DNA of 64,000 nucleotides from Sphingopyxis sp. BSN-002. Its GTDB lineage: Bacteria > Pseudomonadota > Alphaproteobacteria > Sphingomonadales > Sphingomonadaceae. The notes under the pieces were generated by a model. It made no database searches, was not told where the DNA came from, and was given only the letters and a program-made list of their open reading frames with translations. A program made the position numbers and the translations under genes. Numbering within the stretch: position 1 is the first letter of the stretch; the number at the start of each line of letters is the position of its first letter. The stretch spans positions 124,001 to 188,000 of the forward strand of contig NZ_CP091804.1 in the NCBI RefSeq assembly GCF_022024275.1. Reading direction: 5' to 3'. Positions 8,367 to 16,278 of the stretch are shown here, piece by piece.

Positions 8367-9158
8367 ATGACGACGTTTCGGGACAATCTGCTGGCCGGCA
8401 AGACGGCGTTCGTCGCGGGCGGCACCAGCGGCATCAATCTCGGTATCGCGAAACGCTTTGCCGAACTGGGTGCCAAGGTTGCGGTCGCGGGACGCGATCC
8501 CGACAAGGCGGCGCGTGCGGCGGCCGAGATCGGTTCGGGCGCAATCGGTCTGTCGGGCGACGTCCGCGACTATGCGGCGATTCGCGGGGTTATGGAGACG
8601 GTCGCCGACAAGCTGGGGCCGATGGACATCGTCATTTCGGGCGCCGCGGGCAATTTCCTCGCGCCAGTGCTCGGCATGTCGGCGAACGCCTTTCGTACGG
8701 TGGTCGACATCGATCTCAACGGCACCTTCAACGTCTTTCGCGGTTGCCACGACCTGCTCAACCGCCCCGGTGCGTCGCTGATCGCGATCACGGCGGGGCA
8801 GGCGATCAACGCCTCGGCACTGCAGGCGCATGCCTGCGCGGCGAAGGCCGGTATCAACCAGCTCATCCGCGTGCTCGCGCTCGAATGGGGTCCCGAAGTC
8901 CGCGTGAACGGCATTTCACCCGGACCGATCGCCGGGACCGAGGGCATGGCGCGCCTCGCGCCCGACGCCGCGACGCGTCAGTCGCACTTCGACCGTATTG
9001 CGATGAAGCGCTGGGGCGAGGTCTCGGAGGTTGCCGAATCGGCGGTGTTCCTTTGCTCGCCGGCCGCCGGCTATATCACCGGGACGATCCTCGATTGCGA
9101 TGGCGGCAGCCAGATCGGCGATGCCTCGCGCGGCGATCTCGCGCGGGGGATGGCCTGA
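8367..9158 (+). CDS. SDR family oxidoreductase, 2,4-dienoyl-CoA reductase-like
   Basis: 263 residues from ATG at 8367, with GGGAAAGGAA before it. The Rossmann motif GGTSGINLG is at about 18-26. The usual catalytic Tyr of SDRs is absent: the segment ALQAHACAAKAGINQL has the Lys, but Ala where YxxxK would need Tyr. This is the arrangement in peroxisomal 2,4-dienoyl-CoA reductases, and the following NGISPGPIAGTEGMARL also resembles that family. The predicted reaction is NADPH-dependent reduction of 2,4-dienoyl-CoA in oxidation of unsaturated fatty acids. A strong terminator follows. Confidence 0.8.
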   Translation: MTTFRDNLLAGKTAFVAGGTSGINLGIAKRFAELGAKVAVAGRDPDKAARAAAEIGSGAIGLSGDVRDYAAIRGVMETVADKLGPMDIVISGAAGNFLAPVLGMSANAFRTVVDIDLNGTFNVFRGCHDLLNRPGASLIAITAGQAINASALQAHACAAKAGINQLIRVLALEWGPEVRVNGISPGPIAGTEGMARLAPDAATRQSHFDRIAMKRWGEVSEVAESAVFLCSPAAGYITGTILDCDGGSQIGDASRGDLARGMA

Positions 9159-9162
9159 ACGC

Positions 9163-9199
9163 AAAAACGCCGCCAACCCGTTGGGGCGGCGGCGTTTTT
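9163..9199 (+). terminator. Intrinsic terminator after the SDR gene
   Basis: AAAAACGCCGCC, a loop around AACCCGTT, then GGCGGCGGCGTTTTT. A GC stem flanked by A5 and T5 runs could stop transcription from both sides, serving the + strand SDR gene and the - strand tRNA-Val gene. Confidence 0.85.
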
Positions 9200-9201
9200 A
9201 A

Positions 9202-9277
9202 TGGTGGGCGTGGCAAGGATTGAACTTGCGACCCCTGCGATGTCAACACAGTGCTCTACCACTGAGCTACACGCCCA
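9202..9277 (-). tRNA. tRNA-Val(GAC)
   Basis: 76 bases including an encoded CCA. On the - strand the acceptor TGGGCGT pairs with ACGCCCA. The D-arm is GTAGCTCAGTGGTAGAGCAC, the anticodon loop is TTGACAT giving GAC, and the T-loop is GTTCAATCC. Confidence 0.95.
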
Positions 9278-9347
9278 TCCCTTGGGGTGACGCGCCCCCT
9301 AAAGGCCTCCGCGCGGCTTGGCAAGCCCTTCGCGCGAAGATGCGTCT

Positions 9348-9725
9348 TTATTGTTGGCTCGACCGGTCGGCGCGCCCGAACATATTGTCGACCTCGCGCA
9401 CCAGATCCTTGAGGTGAAAAGGCTTGGACAGCAGTTTTGCCTGCGGCACATTTTCTTCGGCGCGAAGCGACACCGCGGCGAAACCGGTAATGAACATGAC
9501 CTGCGTCTGCGGCGCGACCTTGGCCGTATGCTGCGCGAGTTCGATCCCGTCCATTTCGGGCATGACGATGTCGGAAAGCAGAAGGTCGAAGGTTCCCGAA
9601 TCGATATAGGGCACCGCCGCGGTGCCGCGGTCGACCGCGGTGACATGATAGCCGGCACCGGTCAGCGCCCGCGCCAGATACTCGCGCATCACGTCATCAT
9701 CTTCCGCGAGCAAAATGCGAATCAT
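9348..9725 (-). CDS. cpdR: Single-domain response regulator, CpdR-like
   Basis: 125 residues from ATG at 9725: a stand-alone receiver domain with no output domain. The acidic pocket is in LLAEDDDVMREYL, the phospho-acceptor is D52 in LLSDIVMPEMDG, Thr80 is in MFITGF, and Lys101 is in LLSKPF. Length and the opening RILLAEDD resemble CpdR. In alphaproteobacteria CpdR, phosphorylated through CckA-ChpT, controls ClpXP-dependent turnover of cell-cycle regulators. No kinase gene is adjacent. The receiver call is certain; the CpdR assignment is from overall resemblance. Confidence 0.8.
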   Translation of the reverse strand: MIRILLAEDDDVMREYLARALTGAGYHVTAVDRGTAAVPYIDSGTFDLLLSDIVMPEMDGIELAQHTAKVAPQTQVMFITGFAAVSLRAEENVPQAKLLSKPFHLKDLVREVDNMFGRADRSSQQ

Positions 9726-9865
9726 GTCGAAATACGCCCCCTGGTCCCTCAAGGCGCCGGTTCCGGCAGCGCCTTATAACATGGTAAAGCCATTATATAG
9801 CGTCAGAGATTTAACAAATTCCCGCGCGGCTGGATTCGTGCCCGATTATTTGCCACGCTCGGCCG

Positions 9866-10741
9866 ATGTCGCGCCCTAGCATTCCGTCCACCGCCATCGC
9901 TGTCAACCGGCCCGCGGCGCGCAGCCCCGTGGTCGTGTCGGTTCCGCATGCCGGGCGCATCTACCCGCCCGAAATACTGGCGGCGGCCCGTGTGCAGCGC
10001 GCCGACCTCGAGCGGCTCGAGGACGGTTGGTGCGACCTGATCACCGCCGATGCGGCCGATGCAGGAGCGACCGTCGTCGCAGCGCTCTGGGCCAGAGCCG
10101 TCGCGGACTGCAATCGCGGCGAAGGCCAGATGGCGCCGGGCGAAGTGGCGCCGGCGCTAAGGACGCAATTTTCGGTTCCGGGGCGCAAGGAGCGAGCAGG
10201 GCTTGGGGTGATACCGACACGGCTCACCGATTGCGGCCCGCTGTGGAAGCGCCCGATCGACCGCGCCGGACTTCACTGGCGGCTCGAATCGCTGCATCGG
10301 CCCTATCACGCTGCATTGGCCGAAGAGCTGGCTGCGGCGCGCGACCGGTTCGGCCACGCAATCCTGATCGACCTGCACAGCATGCCGTCCATCCCTGTTG
10401 GCCAGCCGGGACATGGGGCGGGCATCGTCGTCGGCGATCGCTTCGGCGGTACGTCGGACGACTGGCTGGTCGATCTGGTGATGGAAGAGAGCAGGGCTCT
10501 TGGCGAGCCGGTCTCGCGCAACCAGCCCTATGCCGGCGGCCATATCGTGCGAACGCATGGGCGCCCGCGCGAGGCAATTCACGCCGTCCAGATTGAGATT
10601 GATCGAAGCCTTTACCTGACCGCAGAAAAAACGCCCGATGAGGCGCGCGTGATGCGGTTGAAGCGTTGGTTTTTCGCATTGGTGCGGCGGGCCGCGGAAC
10701 GCCGTCCAGGTGAGGACATGCTTCCACTCGCCGCCGAATAA
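9866..10741 (+). CDS. N-formylglutamate amidohydrolase family protein
   Basis: 291 residues from ATG at 9866. FGase signatures: VVVSVPHAGRIYPPE (30-45), LERLEDGWCD, LWARAVADCNRGEGQM, ILIDLHSMPS and GAGIVVGDRFG, then PYAGGHIVRTHGRP and AVQIEIDRSLYL. The family hydrolyses N-formyl-L-glutamate to formate and glutamate in histidine catabolism, or related N-acyl substrates. No hut genes are nearby, so the pathway is open. Its stop codon overlaps the U-run side of the terminator of the antisense-strand small RNA. Confidence 0.85.
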   Translation: MSRPSIPSTAIAVNRPAARSPVVVSVPHAGRIYPPEILAAARVQRADLERLEDGWCDLITADAADAGATVVAALWARAVADCNRGEGQMAPGEVAPALRTQFSVPGRKERAGLGVIPTRLTDCGPLWKRPIDRAGLHWRLESLHRPYHAALAEELAAARDRFGHAILIDLHSMPSIPVGQPGHGAGIVVGDRFGGTSDDWLVDLVMEESRALGEPVSRNQPYAGGHIVRTHGRPREAIHAVQIEIDRSLYLTAEKTPDEARVMRLKRWFFALVRRAAERRPGEDMLPLAAE

Positions 10742-10771
10742 AAAACCACCCCGTACCGAAGTACGAGGTGG
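10740..10771 (-). terminator. Intrinsic terminator of the candidate small RNA
   Basis: On the - strand CCACCTCGTAC-TTCG-GTACGGGGTGG is followed by T6. It has a long stem with one wobble and a stable TTCG loop. The T-run exists only on the - strand, so the terminated transcript comes from the right. Confidence 0.85.
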
Positions 10772-10850
10772 CCAGGGTCCAGGGAGGACGCACCCATGTC
10801 ATGCGACAGGGCACTCGCCGTGATGGAAAGGGGGAAAACCACGACGGCGT
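10740..10850 (-). ncRNA. Candidate small RNA with pyrimidine-rich loops
   Basis: About 110 bases between the amidohydrolase and tRNA-Pro, with no credible reading frame. On the - strand there is a promoter-like pair (TTGTAT, 17 bases, TAGATT). A stem CGCCGU...ACGGCG then closes a loop of UUUUCCCCCUUU, and a small hairpin GUCC-UCCCU-GGAC follows. The end is a GC-rich stem with a UUCG loop and six U. The single-stranded CCCCCUUU and CUCCCU motifs resemble the anti-Shine-Dalgarno loops of alphaproteobacterial trans-acting sRNAs. The 5' end is inferred from the -10 box. Confidence 0.6.
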
Positions 10851-10856
10851 AGCAAC

Positions 10857-10885
10857 AATCTAGGGATTGTCGCCGCAGGATACAA
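10857..10885 (-). promoter_or_regulatory. Sigma70-like promoter for the small RNA
   Basis: On the - strand a -35 element TTGTAT (10885-10880) and a -10 element TAGATT (10862-10857) are separated by 17 bases. It lies between tRNA-Pro and the hairpin series of the candidate RNA. Confidence 0.5.
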
Positions 10886-10908
10886 GGGTTGTTGATTTCA
10901 AAAGAAAC

Positions 10909-10985
10909 TGGTCGGGGAGAGAGGATTCGAACCTCCGGCCCCTGCCTCCCGAAGACAGTGCTCTACCAGGCTGAGCTACTCCCCG
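10909..10985 (-). tRNA. tRNA-Pro(CGG)
   Basis: 77 bases including CCA. On the - strand the acceptor CGGGGAG pairs with CTCCCCG. The anticodon stem CTGTC/GGCAG encloses TTCGGGA, giving anticodon CGG. The T-arm GGAGGTTCGAATCC is standard. Confidence 0.95.
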
Positions 10986-11090
10986 ACCGATCTTTGCGCC
11001 GGCGGACCGGCGCGAAGGCAGGGCGGTCCTCTAGACGCGCATTTTGCGAACATCAAGCGCCAATCGGCATAGCCGCGACGATTGTTCGGA

Positions 11091-11659
11091 CTAGATCAGC
11101 CGGGCATGGCGAAAGCTGAAATGACCCGTTTCGACGAAAATCAGATGATCCGAAAGATCGATGCCCGCGAGCCGCAGAAACTGTCCGGCTCGCGCGTGCA
11201 GGCGATATCGGCTTCGCTCGGGCGCGCAATTCCGGAGGGGTGGTTGTGCGCCATGACGACGGCCGCCACCGGGCGGCCCAGCAGGCGACGCCACGATTGC
11301 GGCACGATCACGCAGCGTCCCGTCGGATCGCCGGCAATATCCTCGAACCCGACGAGCCGTGCATAGGCGTCGAAGCCCGCAAGCAGCATGGATTCTCCGG
11401 TGGCGGCAAACATGGGACGAAGAAGCTGGCGCGCGAGCTCGTCTTCGGCCTCGCGCGGTACGAAACCGGCTGCGATTGCGGTCGGGGGCGGAAGGCCGAC
11501 GGGTTCGAACAGGGTCACATCGGCGATATGCGCCGGCGGCGGCCGCCGCGAAAGTGCGGACTGGGCCGTATCGGACCTTCTCCCGCGCCCCTTGTCGCGC
11601 CGCGCCGTGCGGCCTAGCAAAGAGTGTCCCAGCCAGGAGCGAGTCTTGCCCGATTCCAT
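11091..11659 (-). pseudogene. JAB/RadC-like domain protein, frameshifted near 11187
   Basis: Reading from the right, one frame gives MAHNHPSGIARPSEADIACTRE, the JAMM metal motif (HxH, then PSxxD) of RadC-type JAB domains, then runs out of frame. The expected C-terminal strand QFLRLAGIDLSDHLIF...HFSF continues in another frame to TAG at 11091. One base appears to be missing after the GAG codon (11189-11191), where only CC remains before GGACAG. This could be a real mutation or a sequencing error. The start is uncertain: ATG 11659 would overlap thyA divergently by 14 bases, and later GTG/TTG starts are possible. Confidence 0.65.
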
Positions 11660-12581
11660 CCACTATGAACTGCAATATCTCGACCTGATGCGCCGCATCT
11701 GGGTGGAAGGCGACGAACGCGTCGATCGCACCGGCGTCGGCACGCGATCGCTGTTCGGCGAGACGATGCGATTCTCGCTGAAGGATGACGCGATTCCGCT
11801 GCTGACGACCAAGCGCGTCTATTGGAAGACGGCGCTGCGCGAGATGCTGTGGTTCCTCACCGGCGACACCAATATCCGTTCGCTGGTGGCGCAGGGTGTG
11901 AAGATCTGGACCGACTGGCCGCTCGAAAAATATCGCAAGGCCAGCGGTGAAAATATCAGCGCAGAGGATTTCGAGGCCCGGATCGTCGCCGACGAGACGT
12001 TTGCCCGGCAATGGGGCGATCTTGGCCCGGTCTATGGCCACCAATGGGTCAATTGGCCGCGCTATGAACCCGCGGGCGAGGGGCTGTTCCGCCGTGCCGC
12101 GCAGGGACACAACCAGATCGCGGCACTGATCGACTCGCTCCGCAACAATCCGGGATCGCGCCGGCACATCTTCACCGGGTGGAACGTCGCCGATCTGGAC
12201 CGGATGGCGCTGCCGCCGTGCCATATGACCTATCAGTTCCACGTCCGCAGCGACGGTGGGTTGTCGTGCCTGCTGTTCCAGCGCTCGTGCGATCTGGGAC
12301 TTGGCTTCGCCTTCAACATTTTCGAGGCGGCGTTGCTGACGCGGATGATCGCGCAGCAGTGCGATCTGCGCGCGCACGAGGTCGTCTGGACCGGCGGTGA
12401 CGTGCATCTGTACCTCAACCATGCCGAACTGGTCGAACAGCAGTTGCAGCGGATTCCGGAAGGCGCGCCCAAGCTGCGCATCATTCGCCGGCCTTCGAGC
12501 ATTTTCGATTACAAGTTCGAGGATTTCGCGGTCGAGGCCTATGCGCCGCAAGCGCATATTTCCGCGCCTGTCGCGGTCTGA
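11646..12581 (+). CDS. thyA: Thymidylate synthase
   Basis: 311 residues from TTG at 11646, preceded by AGGAG at 8 bases; in-frame ATGs further in would remove the conserved N-terminus YLDLMRRIWVEGDERVDRTG. Catalytic region: RRHIFTGWNVADLD, then ALPPCHMTYQFHV with the nucleophilic Cys, RSCDLGLGFAFNI, and HLYLNHAELVEQQL. It makes dTMP from dUMP with methylenetetrahydrofolate. It is longer than the 264-residue enteric enzyme, because of an insert around residues 85-150 (WTDWPLEKYRKASGENISAE), as in many ThyA proteins. Confidence 0.96.
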   Translation: MPDSIHYELQYLDLMRRIWVEGDERVDRTGVGTRSLFGETMRFSLKDDAIPLLTTKRVYWKTALREMLWFLTGDTNIRSLVAQGVKIWTDWPLEKYRKASGENISAEDFEARIVADETFARQWGDLGPVYGHQWVNWPRYEPAGEGLFRRAAQGHNQIAALIDSLRNNPGSRRHIFTGWNVADLDRMALPPCHMTYQFHVRSDGGLSCLLFQRSCDLGLGFAFNIFEAALLTRMIAQQCDLRAHEVVWTGGDVHLYLNHAELVEQQLQRIPEGAPKLRIIRRPSSIFDYKFEDFAVEAYAPQAHISAPVAV

Positions 12582-12590
12582 TCGCTGCCG

Positions 12591-12619
12591 TTGCATTCGT
12601 ATGGCGACCGTAATAATAT
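12591..12619 (+). promoter_or_regulatory. Sigma70-like promoter of the bkd operon
   Basis: TTGCAT and TAATAT are separated by exactly 17 bases, 56 bases before the E1 alpha ATG. This is the only clear promoter-like pair between thyA and the operon. Confidence 0.5.
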
Positions 12620-12674
12620 GTCGCCACGTTGAAATATAACTAGGCGCGCGATTCGCGCCCGAAGGGAAGAAGAT

Positions 12675-13970
12675 ATGCCTGAGTCGCATCGGCGGCCGGC
12701 GAGCAATCTGCCGCCGCTTTCGCTCCATATTCCCGAGCCCCGCTACCGCCCCGGCGACACCCCCGACTTCGGCGACATCGTCGTTCCCGCAGTCGACGCG
12801 ACCCCCCGTCCGGGCGAAGCGACCAAGCCCGACGCGATGCGCGACCTTTGCTACGGCCTTGTCCGCGTGCTCGATTTCGACGGTGTCGCAAAGGGGCAAT
12901 GGGACCCGAAGCTGGGCGCCGAACGGCTGCGCGCGATGCTGCGTTACATGATGCTGACCCGCGCGTTCGACGATCGCATGTTCCGTGCACAGCGGCAGGG
13001 CAAGACCAGCTTCTATATGAAGTGCACCGGCGAGGAGGCGACGTCGGTCGCCTCGACCATGGCGATCGACCGCGGCGACATGTGCTTCCCCAGCTATCGC
13101 CAGCAGGGCATCCTGATCACGCGCGACTATCCGCTGATCCGGATGATGAACCAGATCTATTCGAACCGCGGCGACCATCTGCTCGGCCGTCAGCTACCGA
13201 TCATGTATTCGGCGCCCGAGCATGGTTTCTTCAGCGTGTCGGGCAATCTCGCGACGCAATATCCGCAGGCGGTGGGCTGGGCGATGGCTTCGGCTTCGAA
13301 GGGCGATACGCGGATCGCGACCGTGTGGTGCGGTGAGGGCTCGTCGGCCGAAGGCGACTTCCACTCGGCGCTGACGTTTGCGACCGTCTATAACGCACCG
13401 GTCATCTTCAACGTCGTCAACAACCAGTGGGCGATCTCGAGCTTTTCGGGCTTTGCGGGCGGCGAACGCACGACCTTTGCCGCGCGCGCCGTGGGCTATG
13501 GCATCGCGGGCCTGCGTGTCGACGGCAACGATCCGCTCGCGGTTTACGCTGCGACACAGTGGGCGGCCGATCGCGCGCGCACGAACAACGGTCCGACGCT
13601 GATCGAGCATTTCACCTATCGTAGCGAGGGGCATAGCACCTCGGACGATCCGAGCGCCTATCGCGCCGCCGACGAAGCGACCGCCTGGCCGCTCGGCGAT
13701 CCGATCGCACGGCTGAAACAGCATCTCGAAGTGCTCGGCGAATGGGACGACGAGCGCCACGCCGCGCAGGCCAAAGAACTCGAAGAGCTGGTAAAGACGA
13801 CCCAGAAGCAGTCAGAAAAGCTCGGAATTCTCGGGCATGGTATGCATCAGCCGTTCGAGACGATGTTCCAGGACGTGTTCGAGGAGATGCCCTGGCACCT
13901 CAAGGAACAATGCGATCAGATGCTCGCCGAGCAAGAGGCCAAGTTCGGCCCGAACTGGAAGCCCGAATAA
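12675..13970 (+). CDS. bkdA1: Branched-chain 2-oxoacid dehydrogenase E1, alpha subunit
   Basis: 431 residues from ATG at 12675, with GAAGGGAAGAAG upstream. The thiamine diphosphate motif is WCGEGSSAEGDFHSALTFA ... NNQWAISS. Upstream are MFRAQRQGKTSFYMKCTGEEA and FPSYRQQGILI, and downstream TYRSEGHSTSDDPSAYR, the phosphorylation-loop region of E1 alpha. Length and the N-terminal extension fit the branched-chain rather than the pyruvate enzyme. With E1 beta and E2 it oxidatively decarboxylates the 2-oxoacids of Val, Leu and Ile. Its stop shares a base with the next start (TAATG). Confidence 0.93.
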   Translation: MPESHRRPASNLPPLSLHIPEPRYRPGDTPDFGDIVVPAVDATPRPGEATKPDAMRDLCYGLVRVLDFDGVAKGQWDPKLGAERLRAMLRYMMLTRAFDDRMFRAQRQGKTSFYMKCTGEEATSVASTMAIDRGDMCFPSYRQQGILITRDYPLIRMMNQIYSNRGDHLLGRQLPIMYSAPEHGFFSVSGNLATQYPQAVGWAMASASKGDTRIATVWCGEGSSAEGDFHSALTFATVYNAPVIFNVVNNQWAISSFSGFAGGERTTFAARAVGYGIAGLRVDGNDPLAVYAATQWAADRARTNNGPTLIEHFTYRSEGHSTSDDPSAYRAADEATAWPLGDPIARLKQHLEVLGEWDDERHAAQAKELEELVKTTQKQSEKLGILGHGMHQPFETMFQDVFEEMPWHLKEQCDQMLAEQEAKFGPNWKPE

Positions 13971-14995
13971 TGAGCGCGGACATCAAGACCATGAACATGA
14001 TCGAGGCGATCAACAGCGCCATGGACATCATGCTCGAACGCGACCCCAACACCGTCGTGATGGGCGAGGACGTCGGCTTCTTCGGCGGCGTGTTCCGCGC
14101 GACCGCGGGCCTGCAGAAAAAGCACGGCAAGACGCGCGTGTTCGACACGCCGATCAACGAATGCGGCATCATCGGCGTCGCGGTCGGCATGGGGGCCTAT
14201 GGCCTGCGTCCGGTTCCCGAGATCCAGTTCGCCGACTACATATACCCGGGGCTCGATCAGCTCGTCAGCGAGGCGGCGCGGCTGCGCTATCGCTCGGCAA
14301 ACGACTATATCTGCCCCATGACCGTGCGGACGCCGTTCGGCGGGGGCATTTTCGGCGGCCAGACGCACAGCCAGTCGCCCGAAAGCATCATGACGCATAT
14401 CTGCGGCGTGAAAACCGTCATTCCGTCGAACCCCTACGACGCAAAAGGCCTGCTGATCGCGGCGATCGAGGACAACGACCCCGTCGTCTTCCTCGAACCC
14501 AAGCGCATCTACAACGGCCCGTTCAGCGGCTATTACGACCGCCCGGTCGAGCCCTGGTCGAAGCATGACGCGAGCGCGGTGCCGGAGGGTTATTACCGCA
14601 TCGATCTCGGCAAGGCCGCGACGGTCCGTGAGGGCGAGGCGCTCACCATCCTCGCCTATGGCACGATGGTCCATGTCACCAGGACGATCGTCGAGGAAAT
14701 GGGCATCGACGCCGAGATCATAGACCTGCGCACGCTGCTGCCGCTCGACATCGACGCGATCGAGACGTCGGTGAAGAAGACCGGGCGCTGCCTGATCATC
14801 CACGAAGCGACGCGTACCTCGGGCTTCGGCGCCGAACTCGCTGCGCTCGTTCAGGAACGCTGCTTCTATCACCTCGAGGCGCCGGTCGAACGCGTTACCG
14901 GCTTCGACACGCCGTATCCGCACAGCCTCGAATGGGCCTATTTCCCCGGTCCGGTCCGTATCGCGACCGCGCTGACCAAGATTCTGAAGGACTGA
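13970..14995 (+). CDS. bkdA2: Branched-chain 2-oxoacid dehydrogenase E1, beta subunit
   Basis: 341 residues from ATG at 13970, overlapping the E1 alpha stop by one base. Motifs: VVMGEDVGFFGGVFRAT (E1 beta N-domain), FDTPINECGIIGVAVGMG, VPEIQFADYIYPG, and the transketolase C-domain IDLRTLLPLDIDAIETSVKK. It forms the alpha2beta2 E1 heterotetramer with the preceding product. The compact spacing to E2 supports a single bkd transcript. Confidence 0.94.
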   Translation: MSADIKTMNMIEAINSAMDIMLERDPNTVVMGEDVGFFGGVFRATAGLQKKHGKTRVFDTPINECGIIGVAVGMGAYGLRPVPEIQFADYIYPGLDQLVSEAARLRYRSANDYICPMTVRTPFGGGIFGGQTHSQSPESIMTHICGVKTVIPSNPYDAKGLLIAAIEDNDPVVFLEPKRIYNGPFSGYYDRPVEPWSKHDASAVPEGYYRIDLGKAATVREGEALTILAYGTMVHVTRTIVEEMGIDAEIIDLRTLLPLDIDAIETSVKKTGRCLIIHEATRTSGFGAELAALVQERCFYHLEAPVERVTGFDTPYPHSLEWAYFPGPVRIATALTKILKD

Positions 14996-15000
14996 CCGCC

Positions 15001-16278
15001 ATGGCTCGTTATTCGTTCCGTCTGCCCGACATCGGCGAAGGCATTGCCGAGGCCGAGATCGTCGCCTGGCACGTCAAGGTCGGCGATCGCATCGAGGAAG
15101 ATGCGCAGCTTGCCGACATGATGACCGACAAGGCGACCGTCGAAATGGAATCGCCGGTGACGGGGATCGTGGTCGAACTGGCGGGCGAGGTCGGCGACAT
15201 GGTGTCGATCGGTTCGACGCTCGCGGTGATCGAGACCGAAGGCGAGGGCGCCGTCGACGCGCCGCCCGCCGATACGCCGGTCAAGGAAGAAATCGTGGCT
15301 GAAACGCCGGGGGCCGAAGAAATTTCGGTTGCCGAAGTCGCGCCTGCTCCGACACCCGCGCCTGCGCCCGTTCCAGCACCCGAACCGGCTCCCGTCGCTG
15401 CGCCCGCCGCGCATAGCCGCGCTGTCCTCGCTTCGCCCGCCGTGCGTGCGCGCGCCAAAGATCTGGGCGTCGATCTGGGGCAGGTTCATGCCGAGGGCGA
15501 CCGCATCCGCCATTCCGACCTCGACGCTTTCCTGCGCTACAGCGGCGGGCAGGGCTATCACGCGCCGGGCGTCAGCCGCGCCCGCGCCGACGAGCCCGTC
15601 AAGGTCATCGGCATGCGCCGCAAGATCGCCGAGAATATGGCGGCGTCGAAGCGCGCGATCCCGCATTTCACCTATGTCGAGGAAATGGACGTCACCGCGC
15701 TCGAAGAGATGCGCGCCGATTTGAACGCCAATCGCGGCGGGCGTCCGAAGCTGACGATGCTGCCCTTCCTGATCGTCGCGATCTGCCGCACGATCCCGCA
15801 ATTTCCGATGATCAACGCGCGCTACGACGACGAAGGCGGCGTGGTGACGCGCTATGGCGCGGTGCATCTGGGCATGGCGACGCAGACCGACGCAGGGCTG
15901 ATGGTTCCGGTTATCCGCGATGCGCAGGACAAGAATGTATGGCAACTCGCGAGTGAAATCAGTCGCTTGGCTGAGGCCGCGCGGACCGGCAAGGCGAAGG
16001 TCGAGGAACTGACCGGCGGCACGCTGACCGTGACCTCGCTCGGCCCGCTCGGCGGCATCGCGACGACGCCGGTGATCAACCGCCCCGAAGTCGCGATAAT
16101 CGGCCCGAACAAGATCGTCGAGCGCCCGGTCTTCGACGGCGACGACATCCGCCGCGCGAAACTGATGAACCTCTCGATCAGCTGCGACCACCGCGTCGTC
16201 GATGGCTGGGACGCCGCGAGCTATGTGCAGGCGCTCAAGAAGCTGATCGAGACGCCGGTTCTGCTGTTCGCCGATTAA
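15001..16278 (+). CDS. bkdB: Dihydrolipoamide branched-chain acyltransferase (E2)
   Basis: 425 residues from ATG at 15001. Domains: lipoyl domain 1-80 with lipoyl-lysine in MMTDKATVEME; an Ala/Pro-rich linker at about 110-140; E3/E1-binding domain (LASPAVRARAKDLGVDL); catalytic domain with YVEEMDVTALEEMRADLNA and the active-site motif ISCDHRVVDGWDAA. It transfers the acyl group from E1 to CoA. The E3 (lpd) gene is not in the window. Its stop overlaps the stop of the convergent giant gene by 4 bases. Confidence 0.94.
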   Translation: MARYSFRLPDIGEGIAEAEIVAWHVKVGDRIEEDAQLADMMTDKATVEMESPVTGIVVELAGEVGDMVSIGSTLAVIETEGEGAVDAPPADTPVKEEIVAETPGAEEISVAEVAPAPTPAPAPVPAPEPAPVAAPAAHSRAVLASPAVRARAKDLGVDLGQVHAEGDRIRHSDLDAFLRYSGGQGYHAPGVSRARADEPVKVIGMRRKIAENMAASKRAIPHFTYVEEMDVTALEEMRADLNANRGGRPKLTMLPFLIVAICRTIPQFPMINARYDDEGGVVTRYGAVHLGMATQTDAGLMVPVIRDAQDKNVWQLASEISRLAEAARTGKAKVEELTGGTLTVTSLGPLGGIATTPVINRPEVAIIGPNKIVERPVFDGDDIRRAKLMNLSISCDHRVVDGWDAASYVQALKKLIETPVLLFAD

